DNA from: Nocardiopsis alba DSM 43377
GTDB taxonomy: Bacteria > Actinomycetota > Actinomycetes > Streptosporangiales > Streptosporangiaceae
Direction of reading: 5' to 3'
DNA: 35,627 nt
Assembly: GCF_000341225.1 (NCBI RefSeq)
Contig: NZ_ANAC01000016.1
Location: 1-35,627, forward strand
A program made the translations under genes and the position numbers. Below, piece by piece: positions 28,733 through 35,627 of the stretch (positions are counted from its first letter, which is position 1; every line of letters starts with the position of its first letter). The notes under the pieces were generated by a model. The model was not told where the DNA came from and ran no database searches. It worked only from the letters and a program-made list of their open reading frames with translations.

Positions 28733-29545
28733 GTGTCCACAGCCGACCCCGGCACGGACCCCGAGGGTCCCAGAACCCGCGCGAGCCTGGCCCGAGACCT
28801 CGCCCGGCTGGGCGTCCGACCCGGCCTGACCCTCCTGGTCCACTCCTCCCTCCGCTCCCTGGGGTGGGTATGCGGATCCGAGCAGGCCGTGGTCCAGGCG
28901 CTGACCGACGCCCTCGGGCCCGACGGAACCCTGGTCGTGCCCACCCAGACCTCGGACAACACCGACCCCTCCGGATGGGGCGCGCCCCCGGTGCCCGCCT
29001 CATGGTGGCCCACGATTCGGGAACACACCCCCGCCTTCGACCCGCTCCACACACCCGGCTCCCACATGGGCCGTATCTCCGAGGCCGTGCGCACCCGCTC
29101 CGGCGCCGTACGCAGCCCCCACCCCCAGACCTCCTTCGCCGCCCTGGGACCCGACGCCGAACACCTCATGCACCCCCACCCGCTCGGTTCCGCTCTGGGA
29201 GAGCGCTCCCCCCTGGCCCGTCTGGAACAGAAGCGGGCCCACATCCTGCTCCTGGGCGTGGGATACGACTCCTGCACCGCCTTCCACCTGGCCGAACACC
29301 GGATCCCGAACCCACGCCGCGCCGAAACCTCCTGCGCGATCGGCACCGAGACCGGCCGCCGGGAATGGGTCACCGTCACCGACGTGGACCTGAACGCCGA
29401 CGACTTCCCCGCCCTGGGCACGGCCCTGGAGGAGACCGGAATCGTGACGACCGGCCCCGTGGGCGCCGCGACAGCACGCCTGTTCCCCCTGGCCGAGGCG
29501 GTGGGTTTCGCCACCTCCTGGCTGAGCGAACACCGCCCACGCTGA
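28733..29545 (+). CDS. AAC(3)-family aminoglycoside N-acetyltransferase-like protein
   Basis: Acetyl-CoA-dependent N-acetyltransferase family (Antibiotic_NAT). The 270 residues show the N-terminal LLVHSSLRSLGWV (about 29-41), TLVVPTQTSDNTDPSGW, HTPGSHMGRISEAVRT, RSPHPQTSFAALGPDAEHL, and the active-site region LLGVGYDSCTAFHLAE. The GTG at 28733 has AGGAG 7 nt upstream; the frame stays open further upstream inside the DUF1015 gene. Family members inactivate aminoglycosides, but many chromosomal actinobacterial members act on other amines, so resistance is only a possibility. It appears to be its own transcription unit. Confidence 0.88.
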   Translation: MSTADPGTDPEGPRTRASLARDLARLGVRPGLTLLVHSSLRSLGWVCGSEQAVVQALTDALGPDGTLVVPTQTSDNTDPSGWGAPPVPASWWPTIREHTPAFDPLHTPGSHMGRISEAVRTRSGAVRSPHPQTSFAALGPDAEHLMHPHPLGSALGERSPLARLEQKRAHILLLGVGYDSCTAFHLAEHRIPNPRRAETSCAIGTETGRREWVTVTDVDLNADDFPALGTALEETGIVTTGPVGAATARLFPLAEAVGFATSWLSEHRPR

Positions 29546-29725
29546 GACACGTGCGGGCAGGGCCACACCGCCCCGTCCGGAAACGGGACCACCGGGGGAC
29601 ACCGCGGACCGCACCGGGAGGAAGGGCCCCGTCCACGAGGAGCCCGGACCACGGGAAACGGGACGAAGGCCATGGCCTAGCCTGGAGGCGACCACTCCCA
29701 CCGCACAGAAGACGGACCGACCTCC

Positions 29726-30733
29726 ATGTCCCTCCAGGCAGCCGACCGCCCGCTCGACGAACTCCACGACGCGATGCTCCTGGACCTGGACGGGGTCGTC
29801 TACATCGGCCCCGAGGCCGTGCCCGCCGCCCCCGAGGCCATCGGCAAGGCCCGCGCCGCCGGCGCCAAGGTCGCCTTCGTCACCAACAACGCCGGCCGCA
29901 CCCCCGCGCGCATCGCCGAACACCTCACCCAGCTGGGCGTACCCGCCCTCCCCTCCGACGTCGTCACCTCCGCCGAGGCCGCCGCCCGTCTGGTCGCCGA
30001 ACGCCACCCGCAGGGCTCCGACGTCCTGGTCGTCGGCGACACCGGCCTGCGCCAGGCCGTACGCCGCATGGGGCTGCGCCCCGTCACCGTCGACGACCCC
30101 TCGGTGGTGGCCGTGGTCCAGGGCTACTCCCGCTCCATCAACCGCGACCTCCTCGACCAGGGGGCGCTCGCCGTGGCGCGCGGCGCCTTCTACGTGGCCG
30201 CCAACGCCGACGCCACCGCACCCGGAGAATGGGGCCACACCCCCGCCAACGGCGCCTTCGTCCGTGTCATCGCGCACGCCACCGGGGTCGAACCGGTCGT
30301 CGCCGGCAAACCGATGCGCCCCCTCCACGAAGAGGGCATGCTGCGCACCGGCGCCACCGACCCGCTCATCGTCGGCGACCGACTGGACACCGACATCGAA
30401 GGGGCCACCACCCACGGCGCGGCCGGCCTGCTGGTCCTGTCCGGGGTCGCCACCCCACGGGACCTGGTGGCCGCCCCGCCCCACCGACGCCCCCGCTACC
30501 TCGCCTGGGACATCTCCGGGATGAACCGGACCCACCCCGCACCGGAGCGGAACGGCGAACAGACCCTGTGCCGTGGCTGGACCATCACCACCACCGACGG
30601 AACGGTACACGTCTCCGGTGCCGGAGAACCTCTGGACGGCCTGCGCGCCCTGTGCGTCGCGGTCTGGTCGGACGAGAAGGTCGACCCCAGCGGACCGTCG
30701 GTCGTCGAGGCCCTGCGAGCCCTGGGCCTGTGA
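29726..30733 (+). CDS. HAD-superfamily IIA hydrolase (NagD/phosphoglycolate phosphatase-like)
   Basis: Phosphatase of 335 residues. HAD motif I is LLDLDGVVYIG (about 18-28, nucleophile Asp), motif II FVTNNAGRTPARIAEHL (about 51-67), motif III near VVAGKPMRPLHEE, and motif IV LIVGDRLDTDIEGA (about 213-226). NagD-type members dephosphorylate small sugars or glycolytic by-products such as 2-phosphoglycolate; the substrate here is not evident. An extra C-terminal domain (about 255-335) follows the core. In many actinobacteria this gene lies just upstream of tlyA; here it is 4 kb away on the opposite strand, suggesting a local rearrangement. Confidence 0.92.
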   Translation: MSLQAADRPLDELHDAMLLDLDGVVYIGPEAVPAAPEAIGKARAAGAKVAFVTNNAGRTPARIAEHLTQLGVPALPSDVVTSAEAAARLVAERHPQGSDVLVVGDTGLRQAVRRMGLRPVTVDDPSVVAVVQGYSRSINRDLLDQGALAVARGAFYVAANADATAPGEWGHTPANGAFVRVIAHATGVEPVVAGKPMRPLHEEGMLRTGATDPLIVGDRLDTDIEGATTHGAAGLLVLSGVATPRDLVAAPPHRRPRYLAWDISGMNRTHPAPERNGEQTLCRGWTITTTDGTVHVSGAGEPLDGLRALCVAVWSDEKVDPSGPSVVEALRALGL

Positions 30734-30777
30734 CCTCCGCGGACGGGCGCCGCACCGGCCGGGGGGCATCGGCGCCC

Positions 30778-31182
30778 TCACCGTTCCCCCTCCCCGATCG
30801 GGGACACGGAGGCCACCTCCACCTCCAGGACACTGCGCACCCCGAGGGCACCCCGCCAGATCCGACGGCGTAGAGCACCCGTGGCCCGGACCACCGAGCC
30901 CCGACGCCACCCCGAGACACGGTCCACGATCCGCTCCTCGAAGGAGACCAGGGTCAACGAATCGACCCTGCCCGTCGCCCCCGGACGGCTCGGATCACGC
31001 GGCCGGGCCACCCCGATCCGCCAACTGACCAGCCGATCCCCACTGGGCAGGGTCCGCACCCTCGGCGGCGCGGTGATCCGACCCACCACGACCACCTCGT
31101 TACGGTGGCCTCGGTCCCGATCGGGCACCTCCGGTACGACGGAGACGGCCGTCGGACCGTGCCCCCCGTCCGCCCCGGACAC
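30778..31182 (-). CDS. Single-stranded DNA-binding (OB-fold) protein-like
   Basis: Small OB-fold protein resembling actinobacterial SSB paralogues: HRNEVVVVGRITAPPRVRTLPSGD... at about residues 26-46, LVSWRIGVARP, and the closing VRATGALRRRIW, with LGVRSVLEVEVASV. About 134 residues if translation begins at the GTG at 31182, which has GGAGG 6 nt upstream; the frame remains open to 31554 and a GTG at 31128 also fits. It lacks an obvious acidic SSB tail. It converges with the HAD gene. It is likely a dispensable paralogue rather than the housekeeping SSB. Confidence 0.75.
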   Translation of the reverse strand: MSGADGGHGPTAVSVVPEVPDRDRGHRNEVVVVGRITAPPRVRTLPSGDRLVSWRIGVARPRDPSRPGATGRVDSLTLVSFEERIVDRVSGWRRGSVVRATGALRRRIWRGALGVRSVLEVEVASVSPIGEGER

Positions 31183-31546
31183 CACACCCCTCCGTCCCCC
31201 GTCACCGGGTGGCGGACCGGAACAGGAGACGGGGGCGAGTCGACGGGGGCCGGAGGGACCGGCGATGGAGAGGGCACCGATCGCAGGGGAGAACAGCGAG
31301 AGAAGAGCGTCGAGAACCGGGGCGAGAAGACGTCGAATGGACACGAGGGACTTCCTAACGTCGAGGAACACCTGACGCGCGCACTGATCCCAGGATCCCT
31401 CGGAACCACCCCGGCGGAGAAGACCCGAATCGAATCTGTGGACAACCTCCCGACCCCGCCCCGAACAGCCATGACACCCTTGTTCTAGAGTCGGACCCGG
31501 CCCGGCGAACGGGCCGCACATCGTTCGTAGAAGAGGGGTGCCCGCC
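31183..31546. other. Divergent intergenic region between the SSB-like and MBL genes
   Basis: About 360 nt without a secure gene. The minus-strand SSB-like frame stays open through it, but codon third positions become mixed, so I do not treat it as coding. A DnaA-box-like TTGTCCACA lies on the minus strand at 31445-31437. Promoters for both flanking genes must be here; I could not define their hexamers with confidence. Confidence 0.4.
31437..31445 (-). promoter_or_regulatory. Single DnaA-box-like 9-mer
   Basis: TTGTCCACA, the high-GC actinobacterial form of the DnaA box, upstream of the SSB-like gene. A second copy is at 35294-35302 (plus strand). Isolated copies occur by chance. Confidence 0.35.
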
Positions 31547-32551
31547 GTGCACAAGGACGTGGACGTCAGCGAACCGCCCGAGGGGATCGTCCCGCTGGGG
31601 GACGAGATCTATGCCATCGACACGATGCTGGCCGGTTACCCGGGCGTCGTGTCGGCCTACCTCATCCGCACCGAACGGCCCTGCATCGTCGAGGTCGGCA
31701 CCGCGGCCTCCGCCACGGTGCTGCGCGACGCCGTCGTCCGGCTCGGCCTGGCCCCCGAGGACCTGGCCACCATCGTGGTCACCCACATCCACCTGGACCA
31801 CGCCGGCGGAACCGGCGACATGGCGGCGCTCTTCCCCAACGCCGAGATCGTCGTGCACGAGCGCGGCGCCCGCCACCTGGCCGACCCGAGCCGGCTGATG
31901 GCCAGCGCCGCGATGGTCTGGGGCGACCGGTTGGAGACCCTCTTCGGCCACATGAGCCCCACCGAGGCGACCCGCATCCGCGCGGTCTCCGAGACCGGAG
32001 AGATCGACCTGGGCGGCGGCCGTCGCCTGGTCTCGCACTACGCCCCGGGTCACGCCAAACACCACATGGGCCTGGTCGACACCGGCACCGGCGACCTGTA
32101 CGTCGGTGACGCCCTCGGCGTCTACAACCCGCTCACCGGAGACCTGCGACCGGCCACCCCGCCGCCGGACTTCGACATGGACGCCTGTCTGCGCACCCTG
32201 CGGCTGTTCGGGGACATCGGCGCCCAGAGGCTGATGTTCTCGCACTTCGGCGCTTTGACGGAGGTCGAGGCCACCATGGACCGCGCCGAGCGAGAGCTGC
32301 GCCTGTGGGTGGAGACCGTACGCGACTCCCACGACACCGGAGGCGACCTGGACCACGCCATCGCGATGGTGCGCGACAAGGTGATCTCGCGCTACCGCCC
32401 CAACCCGCCGGAGGCCTCCCCCGGGACCGTCGCCGTCCTGGACACCCTCAGCGGTCCGGAGGCCAACGTGAGCGGCATCGTCCACTGGCTGGATCGGCTC
32501 GCACGAGAGCAGGAACAGGCTCGGAAGAAGGCCGAGGAGGAGCGGGCCTGA
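31547..32551 (+). CDS. Metallo-beta-lactamase-fold hydrolase
   Basis: MBL-fold metal-dependent hydrolase of about 334 residues. The metal-binding motif THIHLDHAGGTGDM (about 84-97) supplies His, His, Asp and His. Further ligands come from YAPGHAKHH (His), LYVGDALGVYN (Asp) and LMFSHFGALTEV (His). A helical C-terminal region ends in EQARKKAEEERA. I prefer the GTG at 31547 (MHKDVDVSEPPEG), because AAGAGGGG lies 8-9 nt upstream; a GTG at 31538 is too close to it. The substrate is unknown. It ends at a strong bidirectional terminator. Confidence 0.88.
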   Translation: MHKDVDVSEPPEGIVPLGDEIYAIDTMLAGYPGVVSAYLIRTERPCIVEVGTAASATVLRDAVVRLGLAPEDLATIVVTHIHLDHAGGTGDMAALFPNAEIVVHERGARHLADPSRLMASAAMVWGDRLETLFGHMSPTEATRIRAVSETGEIDLGGGRRLVSHYAPGHAKHHMGLVDTGTGDLYVGDALGVYNPLTGDLRPATPPPDFDMDACLRTLRLFGDIGAQRLMFSHFGALTEVEATMDRAERELRLWVETVRDSHDTGGDLDHAIAMVRDKVISRYRPNPPEASPGTVAVLDTLSGPEANVSGIVHWLDRLAREQEQARKKAEEERA

Positions 32552-32556
32552 CCCGC

Positions 32557-32602
32557 GCGGGGTCCGGGCACCGGAGAACCGGACGCGTTCCCCGGACCCC
32601 GC
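32557..32602. terminator. Bidirectional terminator between MBL and NUDIX genes
   Basis: 12-bp outer stem (GCGGGGTCCGGG at 32557-32568 with its complement at 32591-32602) enclosing a CCGG-AGAA-CCGG hairpin, between convergent genes. Confidence 0.8.
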
Positions 32603-32638
32603 CCGCCCCGGTCACACCGTGATCGGGTCCGAGGCCAC

Positions 32639-33055
32639 CTACGTCGGACCCTGATCCGGAGCACCGGGAAGCCCGAGGGCCCGGATCAGATGCGCGTACA
32701 GCCCATCCGACCAGGACAGTTCCTCGTCCGACGGCAGACGATCGAAGGCACGTGCCTCGACGGTCTCGAACAGCCCGGTCAACGGCTCCACACCCAGGAC
32801 CGGGGCATGGGTGACCACGGTGACGTGCCCACCGGCGAGCACGTAGTGGCCCGCCACCCGGATCTCCCCCAGAGTGGCGCCGGCCTCCTCCCGGGCCTCA
32901 CGACGCGCCGTGGCGTACAGGTCCTCCCCCGGTTCACGATGTCCGCCGGGGAACTCCCACCCCCGCCGGCGGTGACGGACCAGGAACGGTCGTTCCCCCA
33001 CATAGGTCAGGCAGACGACCGAGTCGTACTCCTCGGGGAGCTCCCCCAGACGCAC
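32639..33055 (-). CDS. NUDIX hydrolase
   Basis: NUDIX-fold hydrolase of 138 residues. The Nudix box GHREPGEDLYATARREAREEAGAT... fits G-x5-E-x7-REUxEExGU (about 37-60). NUDIX enzymes cleave nucleoside diphosphates linked to another moiety; the substrate cannot be predicted. The only usable start in frame is the GTG at 33055, which lacks a good ribosome site. It lies 65 nt after the TPR gene on the same strand and may be co-transcribed with it. Confidence 0.85.
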   Translation of the reverse strand: MRLGELPEEYDSVVCLTYVGERPFLVRHRRRGWEFPGGHREPGEDLYATARREAREEAGATLGEIRVAGHYVLAGGHVTVVTHAPVLGVEPLTGLFETVEARAFDRLPSDEELSWSDGLYAHLIRALGLPGAPDQGPT

Positions 33056-33120
33056 GAGAGCGCCGCCGAGCGGCTCGAAGCCGTTCGGCGGCGCTTCATC
33101 GGAGTGATCCGAGATACCGA

Positions 33121-35163
33121 TCAGTCCCTGTCGCGGTCCCGGTCGTCCTCACGGCCCTCGTCCTCGGAGGGGGCCTCTCGGACCTCCTCCTCGGGACGGT
33201 CATCGCGGGTCTCGTCCTCCGAGCGGCCCTCGCTCTCGGAACGCTCCTCGGAGTCGGGGCGCTTCTCGGGTTCGGGACGCTCTTCGGAGTCGTCCCGACC
33301 ACCGTCGTCCTCACGCTCGTCACGACGGTCGTCGCTCTCGCGGCGCTCTTCACCCTGGTCGCCGCGGTCCTCGGAGTCGTTACGACGGTCACGAGGAGCC
33401 TCGACGAACTCCTCGGACCCACCGTCCTCCTCGACGTCGGTCCAGACGATCCCGTCCTCGACGTCGATGTCGACCAGCTCCACACCCTCGAGCACGGCCA
33501 GACGCTCATCGGCGTCGGTCACGCCCTCACGGTCCACCGACGAGGCCCTCGCGAAGTACTCACGGGCGTCGTCGGTGCGTCCCAGCTCTTCGAGGACGTC
33601 GGCGTAGGCGTAGAACAGACGCGCCACATACGGGCGGGCACGACGTTCCTTCAGCTCCGGCACCTGGAGTTCGGCCAAGGCGGCCTTGGTGTCGCCCATG
33701 TCGCGACGGGCACCGGCGGCCACGATCCGCAGCTCGATCCGGTCGGCGGTGTCCAGGTTCCCCGCGGCGGGGTCGGAGGCGATCTCCAACGCGCGCTCGG
33801 GGCGCCCCAGGCCGCGCTCACAGTCGGCCATGACGGCGAGGAAGTTGTCCCGACCGCTCATCCGCCGCGCCGCGCGCAGGTCGGCCAGGGCCTCCTGCCA
33901 CTTGCCGACGGTGTAGGCCGCGATGCCCGAAGCCTCACGGACCGTGGACAGTCGAGAGGCCTTACGGCGGGCGTAGGCCGCGTGCTGGTAGGCCTTCTCC
34001 GGGTCCTCGTCGACCAGCATGCCGGCCGCCACGATGTGCTTACCGATGAGCTCGGCCAGGGACTTGGGCAGCGAGTGCAGATCGCGCTTGATCTCGCCGT
34101 CGAGCTGGTCGTAGGTCGCCTCTTCCGGGAGGGACGGGGCGATGTCGGCCGGGTCGCGGTCCTCACGCGGTCCACGACGGTCGTCTCGGCGGAAGTCACG
34201 CCCCCGGCCGCCATCACGACGATCGTCACGACCCCGATATCCGCCACGGTCGTCACGGCGATCCCGGCCGCCCTGGTGACCGCCACGACGGTCGTCACGA
34301 CGGTCGCGATCCCCGCGGAACCCCCCGCGGTCATCGCGACGGTCACGGTCTCCACGGAAGCCGCCACGGTCGTCACGACGGTCGCGATCGTCACGCCGGT
34401 AGCCACCGCGGTCGTCACGACGGTCACGGTCACCCCGGTAACCGCCACGACGGTCGTCGCCCCGGTCGTCCCGACGGTCCCGGTGACCGCCGCGGTCATC
34501 GCGACGGTCTCCGCGGAAGCCGCCACGGTCGTCCCTACGGAAGTCACGACCGCCATCACGGCGCTCTCCACCGCGAGAGTCGTCCCGACGGTCACGGTCA
34601 CCCCGGTAACCGCCGCGGTCGTCCCCGCGGAAACCGCGATCCCCGCCACGGGAGTCGTCCCGACGATCGCGATCGCCTCGATAGCCGCCACGGTCGTCAC
34701 GGCGGTCCCCGCGATATCCACCACGGTCATCACGCCGATCGCGGTCGCCGCGGAACCCACCACGGTCACGATCGTCACGCCGGTAGCCACCGCGGTCATC
34801 GCGGCGGTCACGGTCACCCCGGAAGCCACCGCGATCGTCACGCCGGTAGCCACCACGGTCGTCACGACGGTCACGGTCACCCCGGTAACCGCCACGACGG
34901 TCGTCGCCCCGGTCGTCCCGACGGTCCCGGTCGCCACGGAACCCACCGCGGTCATCGCGATAGCCCCCACGACGGTCGTCACGGTGGCCACCGCGGTCGT
35001 CCCGACGTCCTTCGCGGCCCCTGTCGTCACGGGAGTCCCTGTAGCCGGACCGGGAACGGGACTCCTCACCCCGTCCACGACCGCCAGGCCCACCGGAGCG
35101 GCTACCGCTGTGGTCGTTTGCCCCGGAGTCCTGGCGGTCTCCCGATCGGCTGTCCTCAGTCAT
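33121..35163 (-). CDS. TPR protein with long Arg/Asp/Gly repeat domain and acidic tail
   Basis: Unusual 680-residue protein. Residues about 1-335 are almost entirely R, D, G with periodic Y or F: nine exact copies of RGDRDRRDD, each preceded by F or Y and separated by RGG-type linkers. Residues about 337-590 are a folded helical domain with TPR-like repeats (KAYQHAAYARRKASRLSTVR, WQEALADLRAARRMSG, VARLFYAYADVLEELGRTDD). The last 85 residues are an acidic Glu/Asp/Ser/Arg tail. TPR proteins with disordered extensions like this occur in actinobacteria; no function is established to my knowledge. It follows the rRNA operon, with an attenuator-like hairpin in its leader. There is no signal peptide or membrane segment, so it is probably cytosolic. 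Confidence 0.85.
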   Translation of the reverse strand: MTEDSRSGDRQDSGANDHSGSRSGGPGGRGRGEESRSRSGYRDSRDDRGREGRRDDRGGHRDDRRGGYRDDRGGFRGDRDRRDDRGDDRRGGYRGDRDRRDDRGGYRRDDRGGFRGDRDRRDDRGGYRRDDRDRGGFRGDRDRRDDRGGYRGDRRDDRGGYRGDRDRRDDSRGGDRGFRGDDRGGYRGDRDRRDDSRGGERRDGGRDFRRDDRGGFRGDRRDDRGGHRDRRDDRGDDRRGGYRGDRDRRDDRGGYRRDDRDRRDDRGGFRGDRDRRDDRGGFRGDRDRRDDRRGGHQGGRDRRDDRGGYRGRDDRRDGGRGRDFRRDDRRGPREDRDPADIAPSLPEEATYDQLDGEIKRDLHSLPKSLAELIGKHIVAAGMLVDEDPEKAYQHAAYARRKASRLSTVREASGIAAYTVGKWQEALADLRAARRMSGRDNFLAVMADCERGLGRPERALEIASDPAAGNLDTADRIELRIVAAGARRDMGDTKAALAELQVPELKERRARPYVARLFYAYADVLEELGRTDDAREYFARASSVDREGVTDADERLAVLEGVELVDIDVEDGIVWTDVEEDGGSEEFVEAPRDRRNDSEDRGDQGEERRESDDRRDEREDDGGRDDSEERPEPEKRPDSEERSESEGRSEDETRDDRPEEEVREAPSEDEGREDDRDRDRD
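34383..34931. repeat. Direct 102-bp repeat within the Arg/Asp/Gly repeat region
   Basis: 34383-34484 and 34830-34931 are identical except for one base, 447 bp (149 codons) apart and in frame. The surrounding region (34200-35030) is made of shorter degenerate repeats (units around CGGTCGTCACGACGG). This marks internal segmental duplication, and the repeat count may vary between strains. Assembly error should be excluded. Confidence 0.85.
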
Positions 35164-35188
35164 CCAACCCGTCCGTCAACAATCAAAA

Positions 35189-35216
35189 GCGCTGCCACCT
35201 CGACCAGTAGCAGCGC
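35189..35216 (-). terminator. Attenuator-like hairpin upstream of the TPR gene
   Basis: 10-bp stem (GCGCTGCTAC / GTGGCAGCGC, one G-U pair), loop of 8 nt, followed on the minus strand by TTTTGATTGTT. It lies 26 nt before the TPR gene start. It is either a third terminator of the rRNA operon or an attenuator in the TPR gene leader; a plausible -10 (TAAGCT, about 35247-35242) upstream would favour the second. Confidence 0.7.
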
Positions 35217-35293
35217 ACAGAAGTACTCGTACCCTCCAGCTTACGACATGGGACGAACCCGCATCACCAAAGCCGACAGCCGGGACGGTGTGC

Positions 35294-35302
35294 TTGTCCA
35301 CA
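35294..35302 (+). promoter_or_regulatory. Single DnaA-box-like 9-mer
   Basis: TTGTCCACA next to the rRNA operon terminators. Its significance is uncertain. Confidence 0.3.
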
Positions 35303-35312
35303 ACACAGGCAC

Positions 35313-35342
35313 AAAAAAAGGGGGCACCCCAAGGCACCCCCC
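35313..35342 (-). terminator. Second rRNA operon terminator
   Basis: 9-bp stem GGGGGTGCC / GGTGCCCCC (two G-U pairs) with a TTGG loop, followed by seven T on the minus strand: a textbook intrinsic terminator. Confidence 0.9.
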
Positions 35343-35349
35343 AACACAC

Positions 35350-35400
35350 AAAAAAGAGAGGACGAGAACACCCCCAAACGGGAGCACCCTCGCCCTCTCT
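35350..35400 (-). terminator. First rRNA operon terminator
   Basis: Stem AGAGAGG-GCGAG paired with CTCGT-CCTCTCT around a structured loop, then a run of six T on the minus strand, 10 nt after the 5S gene. Confidence 0.9.
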
Positions 35401-35410
35401 CCAAGAAAAA

Positions 35411-35527
35411 CCGTGGCAGCGACCTACTCTCCCACCCCACCACAGGGCAGTACCATCAGCGCAAACAGACTTAACGACCGGGTTCGGAATGAGACCGGGT
35501 GTGACCCTCCAGCAATAACCACCACGG
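35411..35527 (-). rRNA. rrf: 5S ribosomal RNA
   Basis: 117-nt 5S rRNA. The closing stem is CCGTGG (5' end at 35527) with CCACGG (3' end at 35411). Recognisable internal parts are TCTCATTCCGAACCCGG (loop C region), GATGGTACTGCC and GGGAGAGTAGGTCGCTGCC near the 3' end. It is followed by two tandem terminators. Confidence 0.96.
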
Positions 35528-35614
35528 AAACCAACCCCCACCACCACAACCCACCGTGTGATGACAGGAAAAAATCCGTGAAAAATGTGCGCGAACATCC
35601 AATTATCTGCAGCG

Positions 35615-35627
35615 GACAAGCCCTCGG
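35615..35627 (-). rRNA. rrl: 23S ribosomal RNA, 3' tip (partial)
   Basis: The minus strand at the window edge reads CCGAGGGCTTGTC, which matches the usual 3' end of actinobacterial 23S rRNA. About 87 nt of AT-richer spacer separates it from 5S. The exact 3' end is approximate. Confidence 0.65.

Noticed and set aside
28864..30910. Large frames on both strands across the AAC(3) and HAD genes (669 and 636 codons)
   Set aside because: Arg/Pro- or Gly-rich shadows of two well-supported genes; no motif or ribosome site.
31105..31488. 127-codon plus-strand frame before the MBL gene
   Set aside because: It overlaps the SSB-like gene, lacks a convincing ribosome site and has low-complexity Gly/Thr/Arg content.
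34200..35030. Repetitive DNA resembling a CRISPR-like array
   Set aside because: The repeats are uneven, have no regular spacers and translate in frame into RGD/RD protein repeats; no cas genes are near.

Overview
The window is high-GC actinobacterial chromosome. Coding third positions are strongly G/C, GTG starts are common, most starts have GGAGG-type ribosome binding sites, and the gene orders uvrC-rapZ-yvcK-whiA-gap-pgk-tpiA and tlyA-nadK-recN-steA-steB are hallmarks of Actinobacteria. A Nocardiopsis- or Streptosporangiales-like organism is my best guess, from overall protein character and the 5S/23S ends, but this is inference. I see no insertion sequence, prophage, CRISPR array or tRNA. 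Almost everything is housekeeping or conserved accessory content.

Layout. (1) 13-9289, minus strand: uvrC, rapZ, yvcK, a DUF488 gene, whiA, gap, pgk and tpiA. This links excision repair, metabolic and cell-wall control factors, the sporulation regulator WhiA and lower glycolysis. (2) 9537-11326: an MscS-type channel (plus strand) preceded by a translationally overlapping 48-codon leader ORF, converging on a Tat/lipoprotein-type Rieske protein. (3) 11432-14598: uvrA with a LexA (SOS) box inside its promoter. (4) 14654-15830: a TerC/Alx family membrane protein preceded by what looks like a yybP-ykoY (Mn2+) riboswitch and a hairpin that would sequester the ribosome binding site. (5) 16000-26599, minus strand: a long envelope and repair cluster. 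It encodes a coiled-coil protein with a Lys/Ala tail, a 59-residue protein, tlyA, nadK, recN, steA, steB, a MraY/WecA-like protein, a MurJ-like flippase and a GT4 glycosyltransferase. (6) 26798-33055: mostly plus-strand genes (SCP2, DUF1015, AAC(3)-like, NagD-type HAD, MBL hydrolase), with minus-strand SSB-like and NUDIX genes. (7) 33121-35627: a TPR protein with a very long Arg/Asp/Gly repeat domain, then the end of an rRNA operon (terminators, 5S, 3' tip of 23S), all on the minus strand.

How they work together. The steA-to-GT4 genes overlap by 4-17 nt, so they are probably translationally coupled. They combine division/hydrolase control (SteA/SteB) with lipid-linked precursor proteins (MraY-like, MurJ-like, GT4), which suggests one envelope assembly module. 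WhiA-type GACAC motifs upstream of whiA, the SOS box at uvrA and the Mn2+-type riboswitch at terC are the clearest regulatory signals.

I did not find a wholly new defence or mobile system. The most interesting items are the terC riboswitch with its expression platform, the RGD/RD-repeat TPR protein next to the rRNA operon with an attenuator-like hairpin in its leader, the mscS leader ORF, and the SteAB-MraY-like-MurJ-GT4 cluster.
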